From Beaufortia kweichowensis (lineage: Eukaryota; Chordata; Actinopteri; Cypriniformes; Gastromyzontidae): a stretch of 64,000 nt of DNA. The notes below the pieces were generated by a model. The model did not search any database, had not been told where the DNA came from, and saw only the letters and a program-made list of their open reading frames with translations. Made by a program: the position numbers and the translations under genes. Below, piece by piece: positions 1 through 10,954 of the stretch (position 1 is its first letter; each line of letters begins with the position of its first letter). The stretch covers positions 12,572,881 to 12,636,880 of the forward strand of contig CM032797.1 of NCBI GenBank assembly GCA_019155185.1, given 5' to 3'.

Positions 1-2350
1 CTACCTGATTGGCAGTTAGTTTGTGGGCGTAGCCAAATGGCGAATGAGCAACAGGGGCTCTAATGGTAAATTAGGTTATAAATATTCATTAATTTACTCG
101 CTGAAAGGTTACCATGCAACGTTAGGTGCACCCCACACTAAATAAATATAATTATTTTATATTTATATAATATAAAAAATAAGTTATTTCTTCACCATAG
201 TATGATTAGGTACAATAGTCTGTTGAGGCTTACGCCTATTCAACTTTTTGGAGTTAAAATCCGTCAAATAAATAAAAATAATGAATAAATAAATATATTT
301 AATTAAATAACTGTACATTAGGTTCTGTTATTAATATACTGTAAGCAAAGCATTACTATAATTTTAATGCAGTTACATTTAGACCATAGCTTTCAAATTT
401 GTTGTCATTGACTAGTAATCTAGTTTTTTCAAATATAGAAGGTGACCAAAAATGTCAAATTAACACGTCAGACAAAAATGGCTACTTAATTGCATTATTC
501 ATCTGTGACGCATGCTAGAAATAGCTGGAGGTCTAGGCCATAATTTTATTCGAGTTTTTCTCTGGGGCAGCAAATCTCAGCCCCCACTTGTTTCCTGATT
601 CCCTGTTATCAGAATATACTGCTGTCCATCAACAACAATCTTAACAATAAAGACAAAAAATCAATGCCATCGGTCCAACAGATGGCATATTCCTGGAGGA
701 GTTTTCAATGTAATTTCTCATCTATTGAGTTGGTGCCTTTTATTCATAGCATTTAATGCCAGGTCATGTCAAGCTATAATAAATGTTATCATCACCTTTT
801 TCTAGCATGTATATGACTTCTAAAGATGTCATGTAATAATGGACATACAAAAATGTGTTCCTTTGATTTAAAAATAAAGGAAAGTACCATCATGCTTCTA
901 GACATGCAATTAATTACGGGCAAGCTAAAACCTGTGTTTAGCCCATCCCTATAGTGATAAAGCAAAAAAATATCGGAAAACAAGGTGTGTTTCCCATTGA
1001 AAAGATTGTTGCCAGACATTTGGATTAAGACAAGAATTTTTTGTATTTATTGTACAGGACCAATGTCTACTACACATAAGTGTTGTGGTAATACTATCAT
1101 TATTTGCAAATGGGTTATTATCACATTTACATACTAAGAATGTTTGGCATACAAAATGAACTGTCAACTAAATGGATGTTGACAGATTTTGCCAATGCCA
1201 GTGTAGGCCAAATGTGACACAGCCTCTAGTAAATCAGCTTGACAATAATATTTCATTCATCAAGGTAAGAAAAGAAATGTCTTTTCAGCAACAGAATTTT
1301 CTCACGTGTCTCCGCTAAGCCTGTCTGAAGTATTCATTTTGTTGTCTGCGTCTATAGCAGGTAAAAGGTGTGTGTTTCTAGCATCCTGTCATGTAACCCT
1401 AAATATATTGTACTCTATGAAAGTAGTGTAAAAGAGGAATGTCTTTTTGAAAGGTTTTACACATAAATGCATTGTTAGTATGGTTAGCACTTAGTAGAAT
1501 GGTTAACTATGCAAAATATGTTTAAAATAATGTACACCCACATAAGATAATAATCAATTCAATTCACATTTATTTATATAGTGCTTTTTACCATTTTCAA
1601 TGATGCAAAGCTGCTTTACATAAATAATAATAAAAAGAAGAAGTAATATGGATAATTAGTACATATAACTAAAACAGTTTACTATTAATCAGAAGTCTAA
1701 TAAGAGTTGTTTTATTCCACATGGAGCGGGTCACCTAATATGGGCTGGTATACTGAGATCACACTTTTGACCAGGCAAAAACAACTTATTTAACATTGGT
1801 AACCTTTCTGTTTTTGGACAACTTTTTATTTTTACATGCAATGAGCATGTGAAAGCTTCAGGCATGTATGGTTTATAAAACTGGAATGCCTTCTTGCTTC
1901 ATCCCTGGGGCACAGCGTGCAGACAGACTGAACAACAACAGTGCTTTAAAGGGGGGTTATGACCTGAAGCTGCGGGGTAGACTTGAATCACTCTTAAATT
2001 TGAGCATACATTCCAGGGCATCAGAGCTCCGTTACTGCTCTGAATACTAGAAGACTGCCCTGTTACTGCTGGTGAGAGTTGTTTGGATTTAGATTTTACC
2101 TGGTTAATATTTAAAATAGGTTAAAAGTCAGAAAATATACAATGTTCAACAATTATGTCCCTATTTGGACAGTACCACCCACCCACCATAATGCAACCTA
2201 ACCTGCATCTTTAATGACTAAAGGTCCATTTGTTACCAACAAGAAAAACAACTGCTTAAAATACTATATAACTGATAATGTGTTTGTTGCAATCATTTGG
2301 ATGTCTCACTCCATCTAGTGGTTCATCTATGCAATGTCATTAATTTGGGA
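1..2350. other. Upstream intergenic DNA, no gene recognised
   Basis: AT-rich sequence with no exon I can connect by splicing or homology. The short open frames here have no recognisable protein character. Around 1556-1625 there is a stretch beginning with repeated TTCAA and TTTATTTATATAG, followed by AAAGCTGCTTTACA. It resembles a dispersed repeat common in cyprinid genomes. Nothing else stands out. Confidence 0.5.
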
Positions 2351-2358
2351 TGCAAAGA

Positions 2359-2365
2359 TATAAAA
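2359..2365 (+). promoter_or_regulatory. Candidate TATA box of TLCD4
   Basis: TATAAAA lies about 30 bases upstream of a stretch (about 2390-2569) that ends in a strong splice donor, GTAAGT, at 2570. This fits a core promoter followed by a non-coding first exon of TLCD4, whose coding exon begins at 3456. The link is inferred from position and splice signal only. An RNA 5' end would be needed to confirm it. Confidence 0.3.
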
Positions 2366-2389
2366 TGACACTGGACTGCATCAGAGAGA

Positions 2390-2569
2390 AAGCATACTGT
2401 GTGAATATGGAGAGTGAAGAGAGAGAGAGGGGGGGGGGGTGAATTAGCATTACCTTCCTCAGTGTCCTATGCATGCAGTGAACATCTGAAGTTTACAGAT
2501 CTTGAGTGTAGCAGTGTTCATGTGTACTCTCCATGGACTGTTCAACATTTGTCTTTCAAACCGGACTGG
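2390..2569 (+). other. Possible non-coding first exon of TLCD4
   Basis: The segment follows a TATA-like box and ends at CTGG|GTAAGT. It contains a purine run (GA then G) and no long open frame. The next splice acceptor that makes sense is at 3454-3455, just before the TLCD4 start codon. The assignment rests on spacing and donor quality alone; the exact 5' end is unknown. Confidence 0.28.
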
Positions 2570-3467
2570 GTAAGTACTAATACTTGATTGTTTACTTGAC
2601 TGATATTTGACTGTTTTTTGTGTTTTATTTTTAGGTTAGTTAGGTAAAACAGTATCTGTTGCAAGAGCAAATGTTTATTTAAAAGACCTTATGGCAAAAT
2701 GTACCCAGAAAGAAAGAAGCACGAGATGCATGTAATAATGCTTGCTGAAGCTTTTTTCTGTTTGATTCATACTGTACTCATTAGTGACAATTACTGATTC
2801 AGTAAAATTCAGATGTGACAAGGTCATACTGGCTCGACTTCCTACCAAGATATCAAATACCAAACAGATTGAAGCTTGATTTCTTTTTCAAGGGTATGAG
2901 GGCAAAGTAGAGGAGTGGTCCTGTCCCTGTGGAACAGGACAATGCTACGTTGATCCCACCCATTGATTTTCTGCTGTTTCTTGAATGGTGTACATACTGT
3001 AGAAATGTATAGTTACATATAATATGTTATGTAAGAGTTTGCATAAGCAACACAAATCCAGTCAATCATCTGTATCTTACTTAACACTGAGATCTCTCAG
3101 ACTCGGATGCATTTCATCCTGCACAAGCCACGCGTACCGCTATAAATCACGCCTAAAGCAATCCGAGACGAGTTTGAGTCGGCTGACCTCTGAATGGCTG
3201 TGCGGCTGTGTCAGCACATATGCAAATGGTTCTGTACACTGGGCGATTTGGCAGTAGAGAGGTACTGCGGCAACACAGGTGATGACTGGAGCTTTTGTGC
3301 TCGCAACTGGTCCGAAGTGAGAAACACTTTATTTGGTTACAGAGTGCTCCAGAGCCGGGAGGTGATTATGTGTTAAGCTGTGAAATGGTGATTTTAGATA
3401 GAAAGACTTTATGCTTTGTTGCCATGTCTCTCTCCATCTCTCTTTTCTTCTCCAGGGCTCGGTAGGC

Positions 3468-5060
3468 ATGGAGCCTCTCAGCCTGCAGGTGCTGGTGCTT
3501 ATAACAGGGAGCTTCCTCGGGTTCCAGTGTATGTTCCACAGAGGTAGCCCTTGGGTATCTCAGCACCTCTGCAAAGGCTTCCTCAGGCTCAGCCTCACAC
3601 AAAGGACTGAATGGAACTCCAGGTGTCAGTCTCATCTTCTAAAAGCTTGTAGTTTTTGTTATGCACTGTCTACTAAAGCTGATTCTTTATTGACATGCTT
3701 ATGAACAAGTCAATATCTTAATGCTCTCTTTGGTTTTTCCTTTCGTTTAAGGGCTGTCTCCACAGTCCATGCCATGGTAGTGGGACTGTTCTGTCTCTAC
3801 ATATATATATTTGATGAACCCATCCAGAAAGACCCGGTCTGGTGAGGATTAAAGATGTAGTCCATTATTGATGTTACAGAATAACTGAACTCCTAAATGC
3901 TTAAGGCTAGATATGAAGTTTGCTTTTGAAGAAAAACATTCAAAGTCAACATAGAAGTATACTGTAGTATATGTAAAGCTGAAATGTGCATTTAAAAGTA
4001 ATACTTTCCCAAAGCAACTAATTTTGGCAACTATAGTAGTATAGAAATAAATCTCTTCTGCTTTAATTAATTTATTACCAATCTTTAATAATTACAAATG
4101 GCACAGAAAAATGTAAAAGTATGAAATACAGGGTATGTCTTCTCTAACCTTAAATTTGTGATAACAGGGGAGATGCCACACTAGTCAAACTAAATGTGGC
4201 CATTACGACAGGTTACCTTCTCTCAGGTGAGCAGAGATACCAAACTTCTGCATTTTGACTGAATTCTGTTTATAGCAACAGCTCTCACTAAAAATCCTGT
4301 TCTTTTGGTCTTTCAGATCTCCTGCTGATGTTTACTTCATGGGAGTCAATTGGAGAGAAATATTTTGTCTTACATCACCTTGCTGCACTTTATGCATACT
4401 ACTATGTACTAGTGAGTGTTATGTAGTCAGTCTGATTTATTTGCTTTATTTATAAGATTTTAACATTTTGTGGGTTTTTAATTTTCTTGTGCAGAGTCAA
4501 GGGATATTGCCTTACTTTGCTAACTTCCGCCTGCTTTCAGAATTCTCTACCCCCTTTGTGAACCAGCGGTAAGTGATGTGTTAAAAATATAACATACAAG
4601 CATACAATCAAATTTCCATGCTTATTCAAACTAGTTTATGCTGATTATTGCACCAAACTATCATGATAATAATATAATAGAAGTAGATAATGATAACTAA
4701 ATGTAATTCATTAAGCTGATTAGATTATTTTTTGTGTTGCAGTTGGTTTTTTCATATGTTGGGTTATCACAAACTTTCCAAACCTTGTCTGGTTAATGGG
4801 TTGCGATGGCATCAGTGTTCTTCTTGGTGAGGATTGCAGTCATTCCAGCGTACTACAGCCATATGTACTCAGTCTTCGGCACAGAAGACTTTTACCGCCT
4901 ACCTCTGGGGGGCCGATGCGCCTGGGTTATTTCCAGTGTGTCACTGGATATCATGAACCTCATGTGGATGCACAGAATCATTCGTGGATGTCTGAAAGTC
5001 CTTCGTTCCGCCTGGTTGAGAAACTCAGGAACTGAGATGGAAAGTAGAAAAACAGACTGA
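3468..5060 (+). CDS. tlcd4: TLCD4 (TMEM56), TLC-domain multipass membrane protein, with a 1-bp frameshift in the last exon
   Basis: Member of the TRAM-LAG1-CLN8 family, expected in internal membranes and linked to lipid handling; its exact activity is not shown by the sequence. Six coding exons join in phase: 3468-3622, 3752-3841, 4168-4226, 4317-4411, 4495-4568 and 4743-5060. The start follows a strong acceptor (ends 3455) and opens MEPLSLQVLVLITG, a first membrane segment. Family landmarks include EWNSR at the first junction, GYLLSD, LHHLAALYAYYYVL, NFRLLSEFSTPFVNQRWFF, HMYSVFGTE and LDIMNLMWM. The exons sum to 791 nt, one short of 264 codons. With that base the protein would be 263 residues, the length I recall for human TMEM56. 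The frame breaks near 4804: after VNGL the original frame stops at 4828-4830 (186 residues), while the family C-terminus continues in another frame from ATG at 4806. Confidence 0.88.
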
Positions 5061-6586
5061 CATGAAGAGACAAGCGGAAATATAAACAGAACTATAAACA
5101 GAACCAAACACATCAGCACACAAACTACATCTTTTATCATATCCACCCTGTTATTGGATAGCAACTGTCAAATATCTGTGAATTTTACTCGTACTGCTGT
5201 AATGCAGTGACATCATTATCTATAGGTAGAAATTTTGTTTTGCTACGTACTTATATTATATGTTAAGATATGTCTCTCAATTGAAAGGTTCATAGAATTT
5301 CTTTCAGTTCTACGAAATCAGGTTATTAAGAAGCATGAGACTGAATATATATGTACAATCAGGACTATTTGTGATTGCACTAATTATTATGAAGCTGCTA
5401 TTAAGATTAACCACCTTGCCTTTATGAATGCAATTGACAAAGCAACAGCACATCTTTTTATCCACTAAGATATACAGTGTGTGAAGCTTATAATATAAAA
5501 TTTTTCAGTTACGGACAGCTGTACGGTTGGCAAACACAATAAGGTTCTGATATGCCAGACAGAAATATCATGGCCTATATGCAACCAAAATTTGTGAACT
5601 TTTATGACTACAGTTTACATGTATGGTTAAAATATTCTTGGTGTTTCAAAAGTGTAAAAGTATTTCACAGATCAGTGTAGTCAAAAATCCATGCATGTCC
5701 ACATTAAATTGATACTACATATAAAGAATTCCTGGAATGGAAATCACATCAGGTTATACATACTGTATATGTTTCTCAAAATCTATAACTTGAAGCAGTC
5801 ACGTATAAGCAGTGTGCTTGTAGAGTGTTGTTGGATAGTTGGAATCAAATTAATGGGAATGTTTATAATATTTAAACTTTAATAAGGTAAAGCTTTTCAG
5901 GTATTTACCATTATTTACATCATCTTTGTGGTTAGGAATCAGCAAAAAATGATGTCAATCATTGTTCCTTAAAAAGGTATATAAACTAAACACCTAAAAT
6001 TAAATAAACATGAATTTCTACAAATTTTGTTGTGTTAAAGAAATAAATATATGTTTTTGTGGTGTGACTAATTTTAGGCTTTTAATCTAAATAAAAAGTT
6101 TCAATTAAACAAATGACACAGTTTTATTGTCCAGTAAGTGATGTTTGAGGTTATGAACACCAGTGACATCAAGATGCTGTTATTACATATAGGGACAATT
6201 GACAAGAAACAATACATTTTGTATTCCTCCTGATGTCCATATGAAAAAGATATCGTAGTGATCTTTATTGTAGTATACTGTAGTATATTAATTACAACAC
6301 TGTTGATGTATAGTATTCTGGACTATTATTAATTTTGAATAAAATGTAATAAACTATAGTAAATACTGTGGCATGCATTCAACATTTCTAAGATTCAAAA
6401 ACATTATAGTCACTAAAAATAATACTACAGTATCTCTTCATGTGGGCGTGGTGGTGCCTTCTTTAGGAAGCAACAGATGTAATTAAATTGAAATATATTT
6501 AATAATACTATTTAAACAATTTACAATAAACAATTTTGAGAATATTCAATAAAAGTAGCATCAAACATATAAAAACTACAACTCTC
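5061..6586 (+). other. TLCD4 3' UTR and short intergenic spacer
   Basis: AT-rich, with several AATAAA motifs between about 6000 and 6095 that could end the TLCD4 transcript. I could not choose between them. No other exon, RNA gene or clear repeat is visible before the HCCS promoter region. Confidence 0.45.
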
Positions 6587-6604
6587 CAGTGCTCCAGGGG
6601 GCAG
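6575..6604 (+). promoter_or_regulatory. Candidate ZNF143-like and CTCF-like sites upstream of HCCS
   Basis: ACTACAACTCTCCAGT (6575-6590) is close to the ZNF143/STAF consensus, which has ACTACAA followed by TCCCAG. It is followed directly by GCTCCAGGGGGCAG (6591-6604), which contains the core AGGGGGC of a CTCF site. Both lie about 110 bases upstream of the splice donor of the presumed HCCS exon 1. This is motif resemblance only, judged by eye. Confidence 0.3.
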
Positions 6605-6639
6605 TGTAGATCTGACCATCCGTGCGCTCCACACAAACG

Positions 6640-6714
6640 GTGATGTAATGACACAGAGCATCATGGGATATGAGGCATGTTTCTAGTGCACGACATTGAC
6701 AGTAGAGGTGGAAG
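6640..6714 (+). other. Non-coding first exon of HCCS
   Basis: The segment ends with GGAAG|GTAAGT at 6715, a near-perfect donor. The next acceptor (AACAG, ending 7129) opens the exon that carries the HCCS start codon. No in-frame coding sequence is needed here. The 5' end is approximate, since no TATA box is evident. Confidence 0.5.
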
Positions 6715-7156
6715 GTAAGTGTTTATTACTGTTATACAGTGTTGCGTTTTTGATTAACGTTGTCTTGCATGTGTAGTGTTGATGCAAAGCAACATAATAA
6801 TTTGATTCGTTTCTTACGCTACATAGACAGGCAGACACTCGGTTTTTATGCTTGTTTCTGTGGAGACTTGTGTAATATTTGTTTGATAACTTTTATAAAG
6901 ATTGATTTTGTAGTAATACTACAGAAAGCACACTTAACGTAGGAAAGGAAGCTATGTAGCTCATATTTATTGTGACAGTAACAGCAATGATTGTTATATG
7001 AAGTTTAAAACAGTGAACGTTTATGGCATGCAAGGGAATAACATTATATGCATATTATATCATATTTATTGTATTTGAATTGTAAAACAAAAGAACTGAC
7101 TGTGATGCCTAATTGCTCTTGATAAACAGGTCAGTTTCTTTTTGTTTTGGAGTCTG

Positions 7157-8509
7157 ATGGGAGACACCATGTCCAGCCCTACAGGTACCGTTAAGGCTAC
7201 AGGCATCACAGTGCCTGACTTTGGCAATGCACCTCCACCGGGCTGTCCGATGCATCAAGATGTTAAAAAAAGTGAGACTTCAGTAATTGAGATAATCAGA
7301 TAAATAATTCTGACACCAATAATGTGTAGATCCCTCTTTTACTAACGTGCTTGTCATTAACATCTTAACAACAGATGCTCCTCCATCAGAGTGTCCAATG
7401 CATCAATCTGCCAGTGATCAGCGAAAGAAAGCACCAGATGTGCCAGCACATCAGGAGAGGGCTTATGAATTTGTAGAGTGTCCTATGAAAGCTGCCAATG
7501 GAGTCAAACCATCTATGTCAGACATAAATCCTGCAAACATGGTATGTGTGCTTCTTAAAGAGGTAGTTTACCCAAAAATTATTTTATTTTAGATGACTGT
7601 GATACGTCTTGTTCTGTATAGATGCCACCACCTAACCAGAAACCCTCATCTGGTCAACCTTTTGCCCTGTCTGTTGTAAGAGAGGAATCTACCATCCCTC
7701 GTGCTGGATCTGAGCAGAATTGGGTTTATCCTTCGGAGCAGATGTTCTGGAATGCCATGCTAAGAAAAGGGTGAGTTTCTTTTCATCCTATATCTGTGAG
7801 TGTTAGACATTAATGTTTGCATCATGGTTACTCGTTACTCTTATATTCTCAACAGATGGCACTGGAACAAGGATGACATCGGCCAGAAAGACATGACAAA
7901 CATCATCAGGATTCATAACCAGAATAATGAACAAGCATGGCAGGAAATCGTGAGATGGGAGAAACTCCATTCCAAGTAAGTGCCAAATGCGAATGTCTTC
8001 AGAAGAAGCTCAGAAGATCATTCCTGATTTTTTTTGCTGTTGTTTTTCACAGAGAATGCCCATGTGGACCTTCTCTTCTAAGGTTTGGTGGCAAAGCAAA
8101 AGATTTTTCACCCAGAGCCAGGTTTCGACACTGGATGGGGTAAGTGATGATATATTTTTAAGGTAAAATGTGTCATTTCTGTGCATCAAATAGAATTCCA
8201 AAACATGATTTAAATTTCACCTTTTGAAGATTGAAATTCTGTTCAGTTTACATAAGATTTATGTAGAATATCATTTTAGATATAATCATAAGATGTTTTA
8301 TGTCTTTGTGTTGTAGGCATGATCTCCCATTTGACAGGCACGACTGGATTATTGATCGGTGTGGGAAGGAGGTCAGATATGTAATAGACTACTATGATGG
8401 TGGCCGGGTGCCCAAGCACACCATACTAGATGTGCGTCCGGCCTTTGATTCCTTAGAGGCTGTTTGGGATCGCATGAAAGTGGCCTGGTGGCGCTGGACC
8501 TCTACATGA
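7157..8509 (+). CDS. hccs: Holocytochrome c-type synthase (HCCS), intact
   Basis: Attaches haem to the CXXCH motif of apocytochrome c at the inner mitochondrial membrane, facing the intermembrane space. Six coding exons join without a break: 7157-7271, 7375-7541, 7622-7770, 7856-7975, 8053-8139 and 8317-8509. They encode 276 residues, against 268 that I recall for human. The N-terminus carries Cys-Pro motifs (GCPMH, ECPMH and ECPMK). The conserved core follows: PAHQERAYEFVECP, QPFALSVVREES, WVYPSEQMFWNAM, IIRIHNQNNEQAW, ECPCGPSLLRFGGKAKDFSP and DRHDWIIDRCG. His164 in the IIRIHNQ motif matches the haem-ligating histidine (His154 in human). The C-terminus is WDRMKVAWWRWTST. The loop after YYDGG is about three residues shorter than I recall for human. 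Presence of introns excludes a processed retrocopy. A second ATG at codon 5 could be an alternative start. Confidence 0.95.
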
Positions 8510-8767
8510 ATCTTCTCAAGACTCTTTATCATCTTAAGGATATTTATTGCTCATGATACAGTTCAGTGCATAAAAGACTTTCTTTTTTTTTTAATGGAAA
8601 ACAAAATGATGGCTTGATGATATATGATTGTTATGTGCTTATTCTCAAGACCTGAATGACATGAGACAGACATGTCATAATGGCTCTGTGTGCTGTTACA
8701 GATGTATAATACAATTTTTGTTGTGTTGATTACAAGAGAAAGTAGCAATCAAGAGAGGTCATTCAGA

Positions 8768-8773
8768 AATAAA
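8768..8773 (+). terminator. Candidate HCCS polyadenylation signal
   Basis: AATAAA about 260 bases after the HCCS stop codon, followed by T-rich sequence. It is the first canonical signal downstream of the stop. Confidence 0.45.
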
Positions 8774-8825
8774 ATGTACAATATGGAATATATCTGTGTT
8801 AGATTTTAAAAGATCCCATGCTTAG

Positions 8826-8945
8826 GTTTTAAGCTGGTTGGCTGCTTAAAACTGGTCTCCCAACCTGGTTTAGCAGATGGGTTTTGACCATTTTTTAGCT
8901 GGTCAGGCTGAGACATCTTATATTAGTTTAAGCCGTTTTTCAACA
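8826..8945. repeat. Degenerate AGCTGGT-rich repeat
   Basis: Contains spaced copies of GCTGGT and CTGGTC, including AAGCTGGTTGG, CAACCTGGTTT and TAGCTGGTCAGG. This resembles a tandem or dispersed repeat I recognise from cyprinid genomes. Copies are diverged, so boundaries are approximate. Confidence 0.4.
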
Positions 8946-9407
8946 GGAAGGTGCAGTGCTAATTATTCATAGTAATAGTTTGATCAACTATGACTGACTA
9001 AGATTTTAATTTTGTCTCTACTGTATTTAAAAAATTTAAAATCAATGAGTCTATAAATCAATGCGTCTATAAATATAAATAACTTATTATAATTTTTTTT
9101 CAAGTCAAATGCATAGAAACAGAATACCAATACAAATAAAATAATTAATTGTGTTTTCCTTCGTTGTACTCGGAGTGTCTATTTACATTAGATATTTTTA
9201 TATAATAAATGTGTGTACACCGTTAACTGCGTCTTCTCTTCGTTAACAGTGGAAGGCGGAACAGTTTTTTGTAATTGTATTTCTAGCCGGAAGGTTTTTT
9301 TTGTCGTACAACAACAAACTGCCTGTGAAAAACAACAATGTACAAACAGTCGTAACTTCAGATAACTCAAACAAATAAATGTTGCGGGTTTTAAATGGGC
9401 TACAAGA

Positions 9408-10954
9408 ATGTCACAGGAGGCGTTTGATGAAATCTCCGTTTTATCAGCGATATACTGCGAACAGGATGAATTCGAGTTGCTCGAGGAGTCACGTGAGTTT
9501 TGACGTTTTTCTTCCAGTCACTGTTATTAGTTGTTGTTTTACCAGAGTACAGTAAACTTATGCTTTTTGATGCTCAAGGGGAATCTCTGTATTTCCTTAA
9601 ATTGTACTGTTTCTTTTTTAAAAGACATAATTGGGCAATTTTGATTAAATTGTATGTTTTTAAATCTCATTTCGTGTCCAAACTGTGTTTTAATGCAGCG
9701 GAGACGGGACTTGTGTACCGAATACATACACAGATAGACAAGAACAACAAGAAAACTCAGCTGAGTCTTATTTTCCACATCCCTCCTGATTATCCCAACA
9801 ATCCTCCAGATATCAGCATCAGCTCCAGCCATCTGTCAAGAAAACAGTGCCATGATCTGAGAAACAGTTTACTGGACACGGCCCGGTCACGTCCACCAGA
9901 GCCCATGGTCCATGATTTAATTCTGTGGCTTCAGGAAAACTTCTCCAGCTTAATCGAAACTACAAGCTGCCATGAAACTGACATCAGAACAGAAATAAAT
10001 GAAGAAACCTGGACAGCTTTACTGCATTTAGATCATATGAGATCCAAAGTGAAATACATCAAATTGATTGAAAAATGGACCTCAGATTTGTGTCTCACTG
10101 GTAAACTCTTTATGGGGAAGTTGATACTGATACTGCTGCAAGGAACAAAGGAAAATATTAAAGTATGACTACAAATATGAATAATCTTTGTGAACATTAT
10201 TCATAGTCACAGTCATTTTATTTTGCAATGCAGTCAAGATATTTATTCATTAGGCAGGTTAGATCCAAAGCAATTTGTTTCCCAGTATTAAATCTGTGAC
10301 CTTTAGTTGCTTTTGTTGAGCAACAGATAACAATTCGTCGGACCAATGACGTAAATTGGTCCAATGCTTGTCAAAATGTCTACTGCTTGTGTTTCTAACA
10401 CTTTAGAATTCTTTGTTTATATCATATAGTAATCGCAGATTTTCATTAATATTACCCTCTTGCAACATTACATTACATGTTTTCTAAACATGTTTTATTC
10501 ATTTCACGTTTCATCTAAAGTGTGCGTTTTTGTATTGTATTTTTGTAACATGTTTTTAGTTCCACAGCATTATTAATGTTTCATGTGTGCCTGCATTAAG
10601 ATGCAAAAATCTATGCTAAATCTCCATAGGAATACATCCATCTTCAGAAGACTGTGAAAGTTGATGTTGATTCATCAGGGAAACGTTGTAAAGAGAAGAT
10701 GATGAGTGTCCTTTGTGAGATTCCACAATCAGAAAAGAAGTTGTAAGGCCCAGCATGCTTTTTAAACTTCTTCATGCACTTTGTATGTAAATTTGTATGA
10801 TTCATCATGTATAATATGCTTGTATGTGTCCCATTTTTCCAGGATGTCAACATTTGAAGTGAAAGACATTTCATCACTTGATGAACTCAAAAGGGAGTTT
10901 GATCTTGTTGGTTTAACTGAGCTTTACAACCAGTTTGTGCTTTCATTAATCTAA
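9408..10954 (+). CDS. rwdd3: RWDD3 (RSUME), RWD-domain enhancer of SUMO conjugation
   Basis: RWDD3/RSUME binds the SUMO E2 enzyme UBC9 and promotes SUMO conjugation. Four exons join in phase: 9408-9492, 9699-10162, 10630-10742 and 10843-10954. They give 257 residues, slightly shorter than the 267 I recall for human. The RWD fold occupies about residues 1-115, opening EISVLSAIYCEQDEFELLEES and containing the family signature YPNNPPDISISS. Later landmarks are PMVHDLILWLQENF, LLHLDHMRSK, KYIKLIEKWTSDL, MGKLILILLQGTKEN and KVDVDSSGKRCKEKM. The ATG at 9395 is out of frame, so 9408 is the start that keeps the RWD sequence. It lies head-to-tail after HCCS. In mammals RWDD3 directly follows TLCD4. 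No promoter motif was recognised. AATAAA at 11450-11455 is a possible poly(A) signal. Confidence 0.94.

Noticed and set aside
5691..5882. Small open frame after TLCD4
   Set aside because: AT-driven composition within a probable 3' UTR, with no protein-like features.
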